From positions 1 to 64,000 of the forward strand of contig NZ_CAKKLX010000008.1 in NCBI RefSeq assembly GCF_918698155.1: 64,000 nucleotides of DNA, written 5' to 3'. Both the position numbers and the translations under genes were made by a program. Positions 18,406-26,297 of this stretch are shown in pieces. This stretch comes from Roseomonas sp. CECT 9278. Its GTDB lineage: Bacteria; Pseudomonadota; Alphaproteobacteria; Acetobacterales; Acetobacteraceae. Position 1 is the first letter of the stretch. Each line of letters starts with the position of its first letter. A model generated the notes under the pieces. That model searched no databases and was not told where the DNA came from. It was given only the letters and a program-made list of their open reading frames with translations.

Positions 18406-19614
18406 ATGGAACTCCGCTTCACCGATGAGGAGCGCGCCTTCCGCGAGGAAGTCCGCACCTGGATCGACGCGAACCTGCCGGCCGAGACGCGCGAGCGCAT
18501 GGCATCCGGCCGCACGCCCACCAAGGCGATGCAGGTGGATTGGCAGAAGCGCCTGTATGCCAAGGGCTGGGCGGTGCCGCATTGGCCGGTCGAATGGGGC
18601 GGGCAGCCCTGGAGCGCCATCAAGCGCTTCATCCTGAGCGAGGAAATCCAGTCGACGCCGGCACCCACGCCGCTCGGCTTCAACGCCAACATGCTGGGGC
18701 CGGTGCTGATCGCCTTCGGCACGGATGAGCAGAAGAAGCACTTCCTGCCCAAGATCGCGAACCTCGACCTGTGGTTCTGCCAGGGCTTCTCGGAGCCCGG
18801 CGCGGGGTCGGACCTGGCGTCGCTGAAGTGCGCGGCGAAGCGCGACGGCGACCACTACATCGTCAATGGCCAGAAGACCTGGACGACGCTGGCGCAGCAT
18901 GCCGACTGGATCTTCCTGCTGGTCCGCACCGATCCGGGTGCGGCGAAGCAGCAGGAAGGCATCTCCTTCCTGCTGGTCGACATGACGACGCCGGGCATCA
19001 CGGTGCGCCCGATCATCACCATCGACGGCGCACATGAGGTCAACGAGGTCTTCTTCGACGACGTGAAGGTGCCGGTGGCGAACCTGGTAGGCACCGAGAA
19101 CCGCGGCTGGGATTGCGCGAAGTTCCTGCTGTCGAACGAGCGCACCGGCCAGGCGCGCGTGGGCGCGTCCAAGGAACGCATCCGCCGCCTCAAGCTGATC
19201 GCGAAGCAGACGCCCGGTGGCGCGAAGCCTGTCATGGAAGACCCGCGCTTCCGCTCGCGCCTCACGGATGTCGAGGTGCAGTTGAAGGCGCTGGAGATGA
19301 CCACGCTGCGCGTGCTGGCGGATGAGAACCGCGCGCTGTCTCAGCGCAAGCCGAACCCGGCTTCGTCGGTGCTGAAGATCCGCGGCACCGAGCTGCAGCA
19401 GGCGATCAGCGAGCTGTATGTCATGGCCGCCGGCCCCTATGGCCTGGCCGCGCCGCACGACCCGGAGGCCGATGGCCGCAACGAACCGGATGTCGCGGCG
19501 GATTGGCAGACGCTGGCGCAGGCGACCTACTTCAACTGGCGCAAGCAGTCGATCTACGGCGGGTCCACCGAGATCCAGAAGAACATCATGGCCAAAGCGT
19601 TTTTGGGGCTCTGA
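18406..19614 (+). CDS. acyl-CoA dehydrogenase, large subunit type (PimC-like)
   Basis: 402 aa, ATG 18406, 27 bases after the hydratase/dehydrogenase fusion. FAD-dependent acyl-CoA dehydrogenase fold: FCQGFSEPGAGSDLASL and NGQKTWTTLAQHADW in the middle beta domain, and a C-terminal YGGSTEIQKNIMAKAFLGL motif. In monomeric-type enzymes the catalytic Glu sits in YEGT at this place; here it is YGGS, so the base must lie elsewhere or in the partner subunit. Large plus small pairs of this kind are annotated as pimeloyl-CoA dehydrogenase and resemble alpha2beta2 steroid side-chain enzymes. The next gene is the small-subunit partner, six bases downstream. Confidence 0.9.
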   Translation: MELRFTDEERAFREEVRTWIDANLPAETRERMASGRTPTKAMQVDWQKRLYAKGWAVPHWPVEWGGQPWSAIKRFILSEEIQSTPAPTPLGFNANMLGPVLIAFGTDEQKKHFLPKIANLDLWFCQGFSEPGAGSDLASLKCAAKRDGDHYIVNGQKTWTTLAQHADWIFLLVRTDPGAAKQQEGISFLLVDMTTPGITVRPIITIDGAHEVNEVFFDDVKVPVANLVGTENRGWDCAKFLLSNERTGQARVGASKERIRRLKLIAKQTPGGAKPVMEDPRFRSRLTDVEVQLKALEMTTLRVLADENRALSQRKPNPASSVLKIRGTELQQAISELYVMAAGPYGLAAPHDPEADGRNEPDVAADWQTLAQATYFNWRKQSIYGGSTEIQKNIMAKAFLGL

Positions 19615-19620
19615 GACACC

Positions 19621-20763
19621 ATGGATTTCGATCTTTCCGACGACCAGCGGCTTCTGCAGGACAGCCTGGCGAAGCTGCTGAAGGACAAGTACGGCTTCGA
19701 GCAGCGCAAGGCCTACCTGAAGTCCGAGACCGGCTGGTCGCGCGAGGTCTGGGCGGCGTTTGCCGAACTCGGACTGCTCGGCATGCCCTTCGCGGAAGAC
19801 GATGGCGGCCTGGGCTATGGCGCGGTCGAGACCATGATCGTCATGGAGCAGATGGGCCGCGCGCTGACGCTCGAACCCTTCGTCTCGACGGTCGTGCTGG
19901 GCGGGGGCTTCCTGCGCCATGGCGCGACCCCGGAACAACGCAGCGCGCTGGTGCCGATGATCGCGGAGGGCAAGCTGCTGATGGCCTTCGCCCATACCGA
20001 GCAGCAGTCGCGCTTCGACCTGCATGATGTCGCCACCACCGCGAAGAAGGATGGCGATGGCTGGGTCATCGAAGGCCGCAAGGGCGTGGTGGTGCATGGC
20101 GATACCGCCGACCAACTGGTGGTGACCGCGCGCATCTCCGGCGGCCGGCGCGATCGCGACGGCATCGGCGTGTTCCTGGTGCCGGCGAACGCGACCGGTG
20201 TCACGCGCCGCGGCTTCCGCACATCGGACGGCCAGCGCGCCGCCGACATCAGCTTCGATGCGGTGAAGGTGGACGCCGCTGCGGAGCTGCAGGGCGGGCT
20301 CGCGCTGGTCGAACGGGTGGCGGACGAAACCATCGCCGCGCTCGGCGCCGAGGCGATCGGCTGCATGGAGGCGGCGAAGGACCTGACGATCGACTATCTG
20401 AAGACCCGCAAGCAGTTCGGCCGCCCGATCGGGTCGTTCCAATCACTGCAGCACCGCGCCGCGGAGATGATGGTCTGCCTGGAGCAGGCGCGCTCCATGG
20501 CCATGCTGGCGGCGATGATGGCGTCCGAACGCAACGACGACGAACGCCGCCGCAACATGCGCGCGGTGAAGGTCGAGATCGGCCGCAATGCCCGCTTCGT
20601 CGGCCAGCAGACCATCCAGATGCATGGCGGCATCGCCATGACGATGGAATATGCCGGCGGCCACTACCTGAAGCGGCTGACCGTGATCGAGAACATGTTC
20701 GGTGACATGGACCACCACCTCGCCGCGCTGAGCGACGAAGGCGGCGTCTTCGTCGCGGCGTGA
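19621..20763 (+). CDS. acyl-CoA dehydrogenase, small subunit type (PimD-like)
   Basis: 380 aa, ATG 19621. It starts MDFDLSDDQRLLQDSLAKLL, with LGLLGMPFAEDDGGLGYG in the N-terminal helical domain. The conserved RKQFGRPIGSFQSLQHR lies at the FAD/dimer interface, and QMHGGIAMTMEYAGGHYLKR near the end. The FAD-binding middle domain is less canonical than in the preceding gene, as usual for these partner subunits. The pair probably forms a heteromeric dehydrogenase acting on a dicarboxylyl-, branched- or ring-derived acyl-CoA. Last gene of the operon; it converges with the lyase gene 33 bases away. Confidence 0.9.
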   Translation: MDFDLSDDQRLLQDSLAKLLKDKYGFEQRKAYLKSETGWSREVWAAFAELGLLGMPFAEDDGGLGYGAVETMIVMEQMGRALTLEPFVSTVVLGGGFLRHGATPEQRSALVPMIAEGKLLMAFAHTEQQSRFDLHDVATTAKKDGDGWVIEGRKGVVVHGDTADQLVVTARISGGRRDRDGIGVFLVPANATGVTRRGFRTSDGQRAADISFDAVKVDAAAELQGGLALVERVADETIAALGAEAIGCMEAAKDLTIDYLKTRKQFGRPIGSFQSLQHRAAEMMVCLEQARSMAMLAAMMASERNDDERRRNMRAVKVEIGRNARFVGQQTIQMHGGIAMTMEYAGGHYLKRLTVIENMFGDMDHHLAALSDEGGVFVAA

Positions 20764-20796
20764 CAAGGGCGGGGGGCATCGCGCCCCCCGACCCGG

Positions 20797-21654
20797 TCAG
20801 ATCACGAACTTCTTCGCCGCGGCGTCGTAGTCGGCATAGCCCAGCGTGTCGCGGAATTCCTTCGTCGGCAGCGCGCCCTCGGCCGCCGAAGCCCCCGCCG
20901 CCAGCGCCGCCAGCCCCGCCTTCATCCCCGCCATGGCGGGCGAGAGCGTGCCGGTCGGGAAGGTGCCGATCTTCAGCCCCAGCTCATGCGCGCGCTTCTG
21001 CGTCGGCGTCTCGCGCCCGCCCCCGGGCGACAGCACGGCGAAATGCGGACGGCCCTTCGATGCCGCCACGCCGCGCTTCACCTCATCCTCGTCCTTCGGG
21101 CTGTCGAGGAACAGGATGTCCGCGCCTTCCTCGACATACATCTCGATGCGCGCGATGGCTTCGTCGATGCCGGCGGTCGGGCGGCAATCGGTGCGCGCCA
21201 TCACCAGGATGCCGCTGTCCTTCGCCGCTTCCACCGCGGCGCGGATCTTCATGCGCACTTCCTCGCGCGGCATGCAGGGCTTGCCATCGGAGGTCAGCGC
21301 GCGCGGCGTGATCTTGTCCTCGATCAGGATGGCGGCGGCCCCGGCGCGGCCATAGGCGCGCACGGTGCGCTGCACGTTCATCGCATTGCCGTAGCCATGG
21401 TCGGCATCGCCCAGCACCAACAGGTCGGGGGCGGCGCCGCGCACCATCTCGAGGCTGTTCAGCATCTCGCCGAAGGACAGCAGGTCGAGGTCAGGGCCGC
21501 CAAGGCGGCTGGCCGCCACGCAGGACCCGGACAGGAAGGCGGTCTTGAAGCCGGCGGCGAAGGTCAGCTTCGCGGACAGCCCGTCCCACACCGCGGGCAT
21601 GGCGACGAAGTCGGGTTGCGCGAGCAATGCGCGCAGTCTCTCGGGTGGGGTCAT
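20797..21654 (-). CDS. isocitrate lyase/PEP mutase superfamily lyase
   Basis: 285 aa, ATG at 21654. TIM-barrel motifs of the ICL/PEPM superfamily: VWDGLSAKL, GDADHGYGNAMNVQRTV, AILIEDK and ILVMARTD. The catalytic-loop KKCGH/KRCGH of isocitrate and methylisocitrate lyases is replaced by a PRALTSDGKPCM stretch. It is therefore not a standard AceA or PrpB; 2,3-dimethylmalate-lyase, oxaloacetate-decarboxylase or another 2-hydroxy-dicarboxylate activity is more likely. A Mg-binding acidic set (D and E in DADHG and IEDK) is kept. It is convergent with the acyl-CoA dehydrogenase operon and may complete the same catabolic route, but that is inference. Confidence 0.88.
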   Translation of the reverse strand: MTPPERLRALLAQPDFVAMPAVWDGLSAKLTFAAGFKTAFLSGSCVAASRLGGPDLDLLSFGEMLNSLEMVRGAAPDLLVLGDADHGYGNAMNVQRTVRAYGRAGAAAILIEDKITPRALTSDGKPCMPREEVRMKIRAAVEAAKDSGILVMARTDCRPTAGIDEAIARIEMYVEEGADILFLDSPKDEDEVKRGVAASKGRPHFAVLSPGGGRETPTQKRAHELGLKIGTFPTGTLSPAMAGMKAGLAALAAGASAAEGALPTKEFRDTLGYADYDAAAKKFVI

Positions 21655-21780
21655 GGTGTCCTGGCTCCGATGGTGGCGTCGCGGCGGTCGCGGCGCTGGC
21701 TGGCCTTGCCGGCCGCCCGTCGCTTCCCCCGCCGGGCGGAGCCTAGGGTGAACAGCCGCCCGCGCAACCCCGCGCGCGCC

Positions 21781-21928
21781 GCCCGTGCGCTACCCGCGCG
21801 CGCCGCCCGTGCGCTACCCGCGCAACCCCGCCCGTGCGCTACCCGCGCAACCCCGCCCGTGCGCTACTCGCGCGCGCCGCCCGTGCGCTACTCGCGCAAC
21901 CCCGCCCGTGCGCTACTCGCGCAACGCC
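21781..21928. repeat. tandem array of six 24-25 bp units overlapping the 3' end of the downstream-strand gene
   Basis: Units start at 21781, 21805, 21830, 21855, 21879 and 21904, each beginning GCCCGTGCGCTAC. Units 1-3 continue with CCGCGC and units 4-6 with TCGCGC, and the tails alternate between CGCC (24 bp) and AACCCC (25 bp). Degenerate matches extend left to about 21758. The sixth unit contains the last codons and TAG stop of the molybdenum hydroxylase gene (minus strand), so the array looks like serial duplication of that gene's 3' end. It lies in the longest non-coding gap of the window (21655-21912). There is no dyad or spacer structure of a CRISPR. Confidence 0.9.
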
Positions 21929-24243
21929 GCCCAGATCTTCTCCGGCGTCGCCGGCATGTTCACATGCCGCCCACCCAGCGCATCCGAGATCGCGTTCATG
22001 AAGGCCGGCAGCGAGCCCGCGCAGCCAGCCTCGCCGCACCCCTTGGCGCCGATCGCGTTGGTCTTGCAGGGGTCGGGCAGGCTGTCGAAGGCGAAGCTCG
22101 GCAGGTCGTCGGCGCGCGGCAGGCCGTAATCCATGTAGGACCCGGTCAGCAGTTGCCCATCCTCGGAATAGACCACGCGTTCGATCATCGCCTGGCCGAT
22201 GCCCTGGGCGATGCCGCCATGCGCCTGGCCCTCCACCAGCAGCGGATTCACGATGACCCCGAAATCATTCATCGCGGTGTAGCGATCGACCTTCACGACA
22301 CCGGTGTCGGGGTCGACCTCCACCTCGCAGACGTGGCAGCCATTGGGGAAGGCCATCGGCGCCTCGTCGAACACCGTGCGGCTGTCCAGGCTGTTCGGCA
22401 CGTCCTGCGGCAGCGGCCCGATCTCCCGGATGCGCGCGGCGAGTTCCATGATGCCGATGCCGCGGTCGGTGCCGGCGATGGTGAAGCGCCCGCGGGCGAA
22501 TTCGATGTCGTCGGTGGCGGCCTCCAGCAGGTAGCCGGCGGCCGCGCGGCCCTTCTCGATGACGATCTCCGCGGCCTTGATGATGGCGGACCCCGACGCC
22601 ATCAGCGACTTCGACCCGCCGGTCCCGCCGCCGGCGATCAGCCGGTCGGAATCGCCCTGCACCAGGCGCACCTTGTCGAACGATACGCCCAGCTTGTCGT
22701 GCAGCACCTGCGCGAAGGGCGTCCAGTGGCCCTGGCCGTAGTCCAGCGTGCCGGTGACGATGGTGACCGATCCATCGGCCTCGAAGACCAGCTCGCCCTG
22801 CTCCTTCATCACCGGCGCGGTGCATTCCAGGAAATTGCCCAGGCCGCGCCCGCGCAACATGCCGCGCGCCGCGCTTTCGGCCTTGCGGGCCGCGAAGCCG
22901 TCCCAGTCCGCGGCCTCCAGCGCCTTGTCGAGCAGCGCGGAGAAATTGCCGGAATCGTAGACCGACCCGGACGGCGCGCGGAACGGGAACTGCTCCGGCT
23001 TGATGTGGTTCAGCTTGCGCAGCGCGATCGGGTCGCGGCCGGTCTCGCGTGCCGCGGTCTCGATCAGGCGTTCCAGGAAGTAGTTGGCCTCGGGCCGGCC
23101 GGCGCCGCGATAGGCGGTGATCGGCGTGGTGTTGGTCAGCACGTTGCGCGTCTCGACCAGCAGCAGCGGCGTGGCGTAGTTGGCCTGGATGTTCTTGGTG
23201 AAGTTGCCGGTCCCCATGTTGTTGCCGACCGGCGAGACATAGGCGCCGAGATTGCCCCACGACACCAGCTTGACCGCGAGGAACCGCCCCTCGGCATCGA
23301 GCGCCAGCGACGCCTCGACCTCGTGGTCGCGGCCGTGGCAGTCCGACACAAAGGACCCGGTCCGCTCATCCGTCCACTTCACCGGCCGGCCGAGCGCCTT
23401 CGCCGCATGCAGCAGGCAGGCATATTCCGGATAGGCGGAGGACTTCATCCCGAACGACCCGCCGACATTGCCGGTGAGCACGCGGACCTTCTCGACCGGC
23501 ACCTTCAGGATGTCGCGCGCCAGCTGGTTGCGCAGGCCGAACACGCCCTGGCAGCCCACGCGCAGCACGTAGCGTTCCTCGGCCGCATCCCATTCGCCGA
23601 TCGCCGAGCGCGGCTCCATCGCGCAGACCACGATGCGGTTGCTGCGGATGTTCAGCGTGGTGACATGCGCCGCGCCGGCGAAGGCGGCCGCAACCTTCTC
23701 CGCATCGCCCGACCGGAAGTCGAGCACCGTGTTGTTCGGCACGTGGTCATAGAGCTGCGGCGCGCCCGGCGCGGCGGCCGCCGGCGCATCGATCACGGCG
23801 TCGAGGCTGTCGATGTCGAGCTCCACCGCCTCGGCCGCGTCCTTGGCCTGCTCGCGGGTCTCGGCGACCACGAAGGCGACCGGGTCGCCGACGAAGCGCA
23901 CCTTGTCGGCGGCCAGCGGCGGGCGCTCGACGGCCGCGGGCGGCGTGCCGTCCTTGTTCTTGAGCGGCAAGCCGTTCTTCATCGTGCCATAGGCCGCCAT
24001 GTCGGCTGCCGTATAGACGCCAAGGACGCCCGTCATGGCCTTGGCGGCCTCGGTCCCGATGCCGCGGATCACGCCATGCGCGTAGGGGCTGCGCACCATG
24101 ACGCACCAGGCCTGGCCGGGCAGGGCCAGGTCGTCGGTGTAGCGGCCCTCGCCGCGCAGCAGCACCGGGTCCTCCTGCCGCGGGACGGGCTGGCCGACGC
24201 CGTATTTCTGCAGGCTCGGATCGGCCAGGTTGGCGTCGGGCAT
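21913..24243 (-). CDS. xanthine dehydrogenase/CoxL-family molybdopterin-binding subunit
   Basis: 776 aa, start at 24243 with a GAGG site upstream on the minus strand; in-frame starts further up run through the 20-bp repeats and are rejected. The N-terminal a/b hammerhead domain begins near GVGQPVPRQEDPVLLRGEGR, followed by the molybdopterin-cytosine-dinucleotide-binding domains. The active-site loop is AYRGAGRPEANYF, the form II type, not the CO-oxidising form I AYRCSF, so the substrate is an aldehyde or N-heterocycle rather than CO. GGGTGGSKSLMASGSA and GAKGCGEAGC are also typical. Such enzymes normally need FAD and 2Fe-2S subunits; neither gene is adjacent, so partners must be encoded elsewhere. 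Confidence 0.9.
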   Translation of the reverse strand: MPDANLADPSLQKYGVGQPVPRQEDPVLLRGEGRYTDDLALPGQAWCVMVRSPYAHGVIRGIGTEAAKAMTGVLGVYTAADMAAYGTMKNGLPLKNKDGTPPAAVERPPLAADKVRFVGDPVAFVVAETREQAKDAAEAVELDIDSLDAVIDAPAAAAPGAPQLYDHVPNNTVLDFRSGDAEKVAAAFAGAAHVTTLNIRSNRIVVCAMEPRSAIGEWDAAEERYVLRVGCQGVFGLRNQLARDILKVPVEKVRVLTGNVGGSFGMKSSAYPEYACLLHAAKALGRPVKWTDERTGSFVSDCHGRDHEVEASLALDAEGRFLAVKLVSWGNLGAYVSPVGNNMGTGNFTKNIQANYATPLLLVETRNVLTNTTPITAYRGAGRPEANYFLERLIETAARETGRDPIALRKLNHIKPEQFPFRAPSGSVYDSGNFSALLDKALEAADWDGFAARKAESAARGMLRGRGLGNFLECTAPVMKEQGELVFEADGSVTIVTGTLDYGQGHWTPFAQVLHDKLGVSFDKVRLVQGDSDRLIAGGGTGGSKSLMASGSAIIKAAEIVIEKGRAAAGYLLEAATDDIEFARGRFTIAGTDRGIGIMELAARIREIGPLPQDVPNSLDSRTVFDEAPMAFPNGCHVCEVEVDPDTGVVKVDRYTAMNDFGVIVNPLLVEGQAHGGIAQGIGQAMIERVVYSEDGQLLTGSYMDYGLPRADDLPSFAFDSLPDPCKTNAIGAKGCGEAGCAGSLPAFMNAISDALGGRHVNMPATPEKIWAALRE

Positions 24244-24298
24244 GGGGGACCTCGGGCAGGTGATGGGGTTGTCGTAGAGGATGGGCCGAATTTGCTGC

Positions 24299-24353
24299 GG
24301 TGCAACCCGCCGGACTTGGGTGCAACCCGCCGGACTTGGGTGCAACCCGCCGG
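24299..24353. repeat. 2.75 copies of a 20 bp tandem direct repeat
   Basis: GGTGCAACCCGCCGGACTTG occurs at 24299-24318 and 24319-24338 without mismatch, followed by 15 bases of a third copy (24339-24353). It lies between the thioredoxin gene end (24361) and the start of the molybdenum hydroxylase gene (24243), both on the minus strand, so it would be in the 5' leader or promoter region of the latter. It could be a binding-site array or simple slippage; the perfect copies suggest a recent origin. Confidence 0.9.
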
Positions 24354-24360
24354 CGCGCGC

Positions 24361-24798
24361 TCAGCCGGCGGCCTGGCGCGCCCAGGCCACGATCTGGCGC
24401 GAGCGCATCGCGCCGGCCTGGCGCGCCACCTCCGCCCCGCCGCGCATCAGCGCCAGCGTCGGGATGGAGCGGATGTCCATCTCCTGCGCCAGCGCGGGCG
24501 CTTCCTCGGTCGAGACCTTCACCAGCCGCATCGCCGGTTCCAGCAGGGCGGCCGCGGCCTCGAACTCCGGCGCCATGGCGTGGCAGGGGCCGCACCAGGA
24601 GGCCCAGAAATCCACCAGCAGCGGCAGCGAGGAGGCGCGCAGGTGGCGCCGGAACCGGGCTTCATCCAGCGCCAGCGGCTTGCCGGTGAACAGCGCGCCC
24701 TTGCAGGCGCCGCAGACCGGCCGGTCGGCCAGGCGCGCCGCCGGCACGCGGTTCACCGCATCGCAATGCGGGCAGACGACCTGCAGGGCTTCGCTCAT
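24361..24798 (-). CDS. trxC: thioredoxin 2 (zinc-ribbon thioredoxin)
   Basis: 145 aa, start at 24798 with a perfect AGGAGG six bases upstream. The N-terminal zinc ribbon has C9-x2-C12 and C29-x2-C32 (CPHC, CGAC), the hallmark of TrxC. The thioredoxin domain has the active site W68-C69-G-P-C72, the cis-Pro segment SIPTLALMRGG and the usual C-terminal helix. It is a cytoplasmic disulfide reductase, typically linked to oxidative stress responses. It is divergent from the ribokinase gene, with about 75 bases between them. Confidence 0.93.
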   Translation of the reverse strand: MSEALQVVCPHCDAVNRVPAARLADRPVCGACKGALFTGKPLALDEARFRRHLRASSLPLLVDFWASWCGPCHAMAPEFEAAAALLEPAMRLVKVSTEEAPALAQEMDIRSIPTLALMRGGAEVARQAGAMRSRQIVAWARQAAG

Positions 24799-24872
24799 CG
24801 GGGCCTCCTGCGCGACAGCCTTGACCCTGTCGCGCCCGGCGCGCCAGCGTGGTGCGCGCAGGGGAGGGGTGC

Positions 24873-25763
24873 ATGGGCCGCATCGTGGTGATCGGGTCGT
24901 ACAACCGCGACACGGTGCTGCGCGTGGCGCGGCTGCCGCAGCCCGGCGAGACGATGGCTGCCATCGGCATGGCCCGCTTCCATGGCGGCAAGGGCAGCAA
25001 CCAGGCGGTGGCCGCCGCGCGGTCCGGCGCGCAGGTCGCGATGGTCGCGGCGATCGGCGCCGATGCGGCGGGGCAGGGCGCGCTCGACCTTTGGTCCGCC
25101 GAGGGAATCGATGCCCGGCGCGTCGCGCGCGATGGCGCGCTGCCCACCGGCGAGGCGATGATCCTGGTGGATGATGCCGGCGAAAACGAGATCGTCGTCC
25201 TGGCCGGCGCCAATGCCGCGCTGGCCGCCCCGCCGCGCGAAGCCTTCGACGGCGCGGCGCTGGTCGTCGCGCAGTTGGAAACCCCGGTCGCGACGACCGA
25301 AGCGGCCTTCGCCGCCGCGCGCGATATGGGCGCGACCACGCTGCTGAACGCCGCCCCGGCGCAGGCGCTGCCGGCGAACCTGGTCGCCGCCACCGACATC
25401 CTGGTGGTGAACGAGACGGAGGCCGCGCGCCTCGTGGCGGGGGCGGGCGCGCCGGCCGTGCTTGCCGCCGCCCTGGCGCCACGCTTGCGCGGCGGCGTGG
25501 TGGTGACCGCGGGGGCGGCGGGCGCGATCTGGGCGGGCCACGACGCATCGCCGGTGACAGTGCCGGCACCGATGGTCGCGGTGGTGGACAGCACCGGCGC
25601 CGGCGATGCCTTCATCGGCGCCTTCGCCGCCGCCCTCGCGGCCGGGCTGGACCCGGCGGCCGCGATGCGGCGCGGCGTGGTGGCGGGCGCGCTCGCCTGC
25701 GGGAAGGCCGGCGCGGTGCCGTCGCTGCCCGACCTTGCGGGCATCCTCGCGGCCGGCGGCTGA
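24873..25763 (+). CDS. rbsK: ribokinase (PfkB family)
   Basis: 296 aa from ATG 24873, preceded by GGGGAGGGG; the longer frame from 24849 lacks a site. PfkB motif 1 is GGKGSNQAVAAARSGAQV and motif 2 is DSTGAGDAFIGAFAAALAAG, with the anion-hole/catalytic GAGD Asp. The N-terminal GSYNRDTVLRVARLPQPGET and mid TGEAMILVDDAGENEIVV are characteristic of ribokinases rather than fructokinases. It phosphorylates ribose or a related free sugar at O5 with ATP. No ribose transporter or regulator is next to it. It converges with the lipoprotein gene five bases downstream. Confidence 0.9.
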   Translation: MGRIVVIGSYNRDTVLRVARLPQPGETMAAIGMARFHGGKGSNQAVAAARSGAQVAMVAAIGADAAGQGALDLWSAEGIDARRVARDGALPTGEAMILVDDAGENEIVVLAGANAALAAPPREAFDGAALVVAQLETPVATTEAAFAAARDMGATTLLNAAPAQALPANLVAATDILVVNETEAARLVAGAGAPAVLAAALAPRLRGGVVVTAGAAGAIWAGHDASPVTVPAPMVAVVDSTGAGDAFIGAFAAALAAGLDPAAAMRRGVVAGALACGKAGAVPSLPDLAGILAAGG

Positions 25764-25768
25764 CCGGA

Positions 25769-26236
25769 TCAGTAGCGGTAGTAGCCCGCCGCATCGGGCG
25801 GCGCGTAATAGGGCTGCGGCTGCCAATACGACCCCGGCGGCGGCTGCCAGGCCTGCGGCGGCGGCGGTTGCTGCGGATAGGGCGCGCCGACATAGCCGCC
25901 CCCCTGCGGGGCCTGCTGCCAGCCACCCTGGTAGGGCTGCGGCACGTAGCGTTGCTGCGCATAGGCCGGCGGCGCATAGGGTGGCGCGCCGTACCCCCCG
26001 CCATAGTGCGGCGGCGGCGGCGTGGTGGCGGCGCCGATCGCCGCGCCGCCGAGCCCGCCGGCCAGCGCCCCGACCGCCGCGCCGCGTCCCCCGCCGGCCA
26101 GCGCGCCAATCGTCGCGCCGGTGCCGGCGCCGATCAGCCCGCCGCCGACCGCGCGCTGCGTCGGGTCATAGGGGTTGGTACAGCCGGCGCCGATCACGGC
26201 GAGCCCGGCAAGCGCCATCATTCCGCAGCGGTGCAT
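25769..26236 (-). CDS. glycine-zipper lipoprotein with Pro/Tyr/Gln-rich tail
   Basis: 155 aa, start at 26236. The signal peptide ends in a lipobox (VIGAGC), so it is a lipoprotein. The middle is a glycine zipper (GGGLIGAGTGATIGALAGGG followed by a similar GGLGGAAIGAAT stretch), as in the SlyB/YMGG-type outer-membrane lipoproteins. The C-terminal ~80 residues are low-complexity Pro/Tyr/Gln/Gly. Probably an outer-membrane-associated structural protein; no catalytic motif. A second secreted Pro-rich protein lies just upstream on the same strand, which may be functionally linked. Confidence 0.8.
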   Translation of the reverse strand: MHRCGMMALAGLAVIGAGCTNPYDPTQRAVGGGLIGAGTGATIGALAGGGRGAAVGALAGGLGGAAIGAATTPPPPHYGGGYGAPPYAPPAYAQQRYVPQPYQGGWQQAPQGGGYVGAPYPQQPPPPQAWQPPPGSYWQPQPYYAPPDAAGYYRY

Positions 26237-26297
26237 CCGCGATCCTCCTCAACCGGTGCGACCTTCCGGCCGAGCTGTGGCGATCCCGTGGCGATGC

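Noticed and set aside
16276..20442. A stop-free minus-strand frame of about 1390 codons opposite the beta-oxidation genes
   Set aside because: It mirrors the codons of well-supported plus-strand genes, is His/Arg-rich with no domain, and arises because GC-rich codons rarely give stops on the opposite strand.
21913..24345. A longer N-terminus for the molybdenum hydroxylase starting at 24345
   Set aside because: The extra 34 residues are translated from the 20-bp repeats and have no family similarity; the start at 24243 has a ribosome binding site and begins at the normal family N-terminus.
21781..24353. The two tandem repeat arrays as a possible CRISPR
   Set aside because: The units are contiguous with no unique spacers, are not palindromic, and no cas gene is present.
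20986..24891. A plus-strand frame of about 1300 codons across the lyase and molybdenum hydroxylase genes
   Set aside because: It crosses two real minus-strand genes and the tandem repeats; composition is that of an antisense shadow and it has no recognisable motif.
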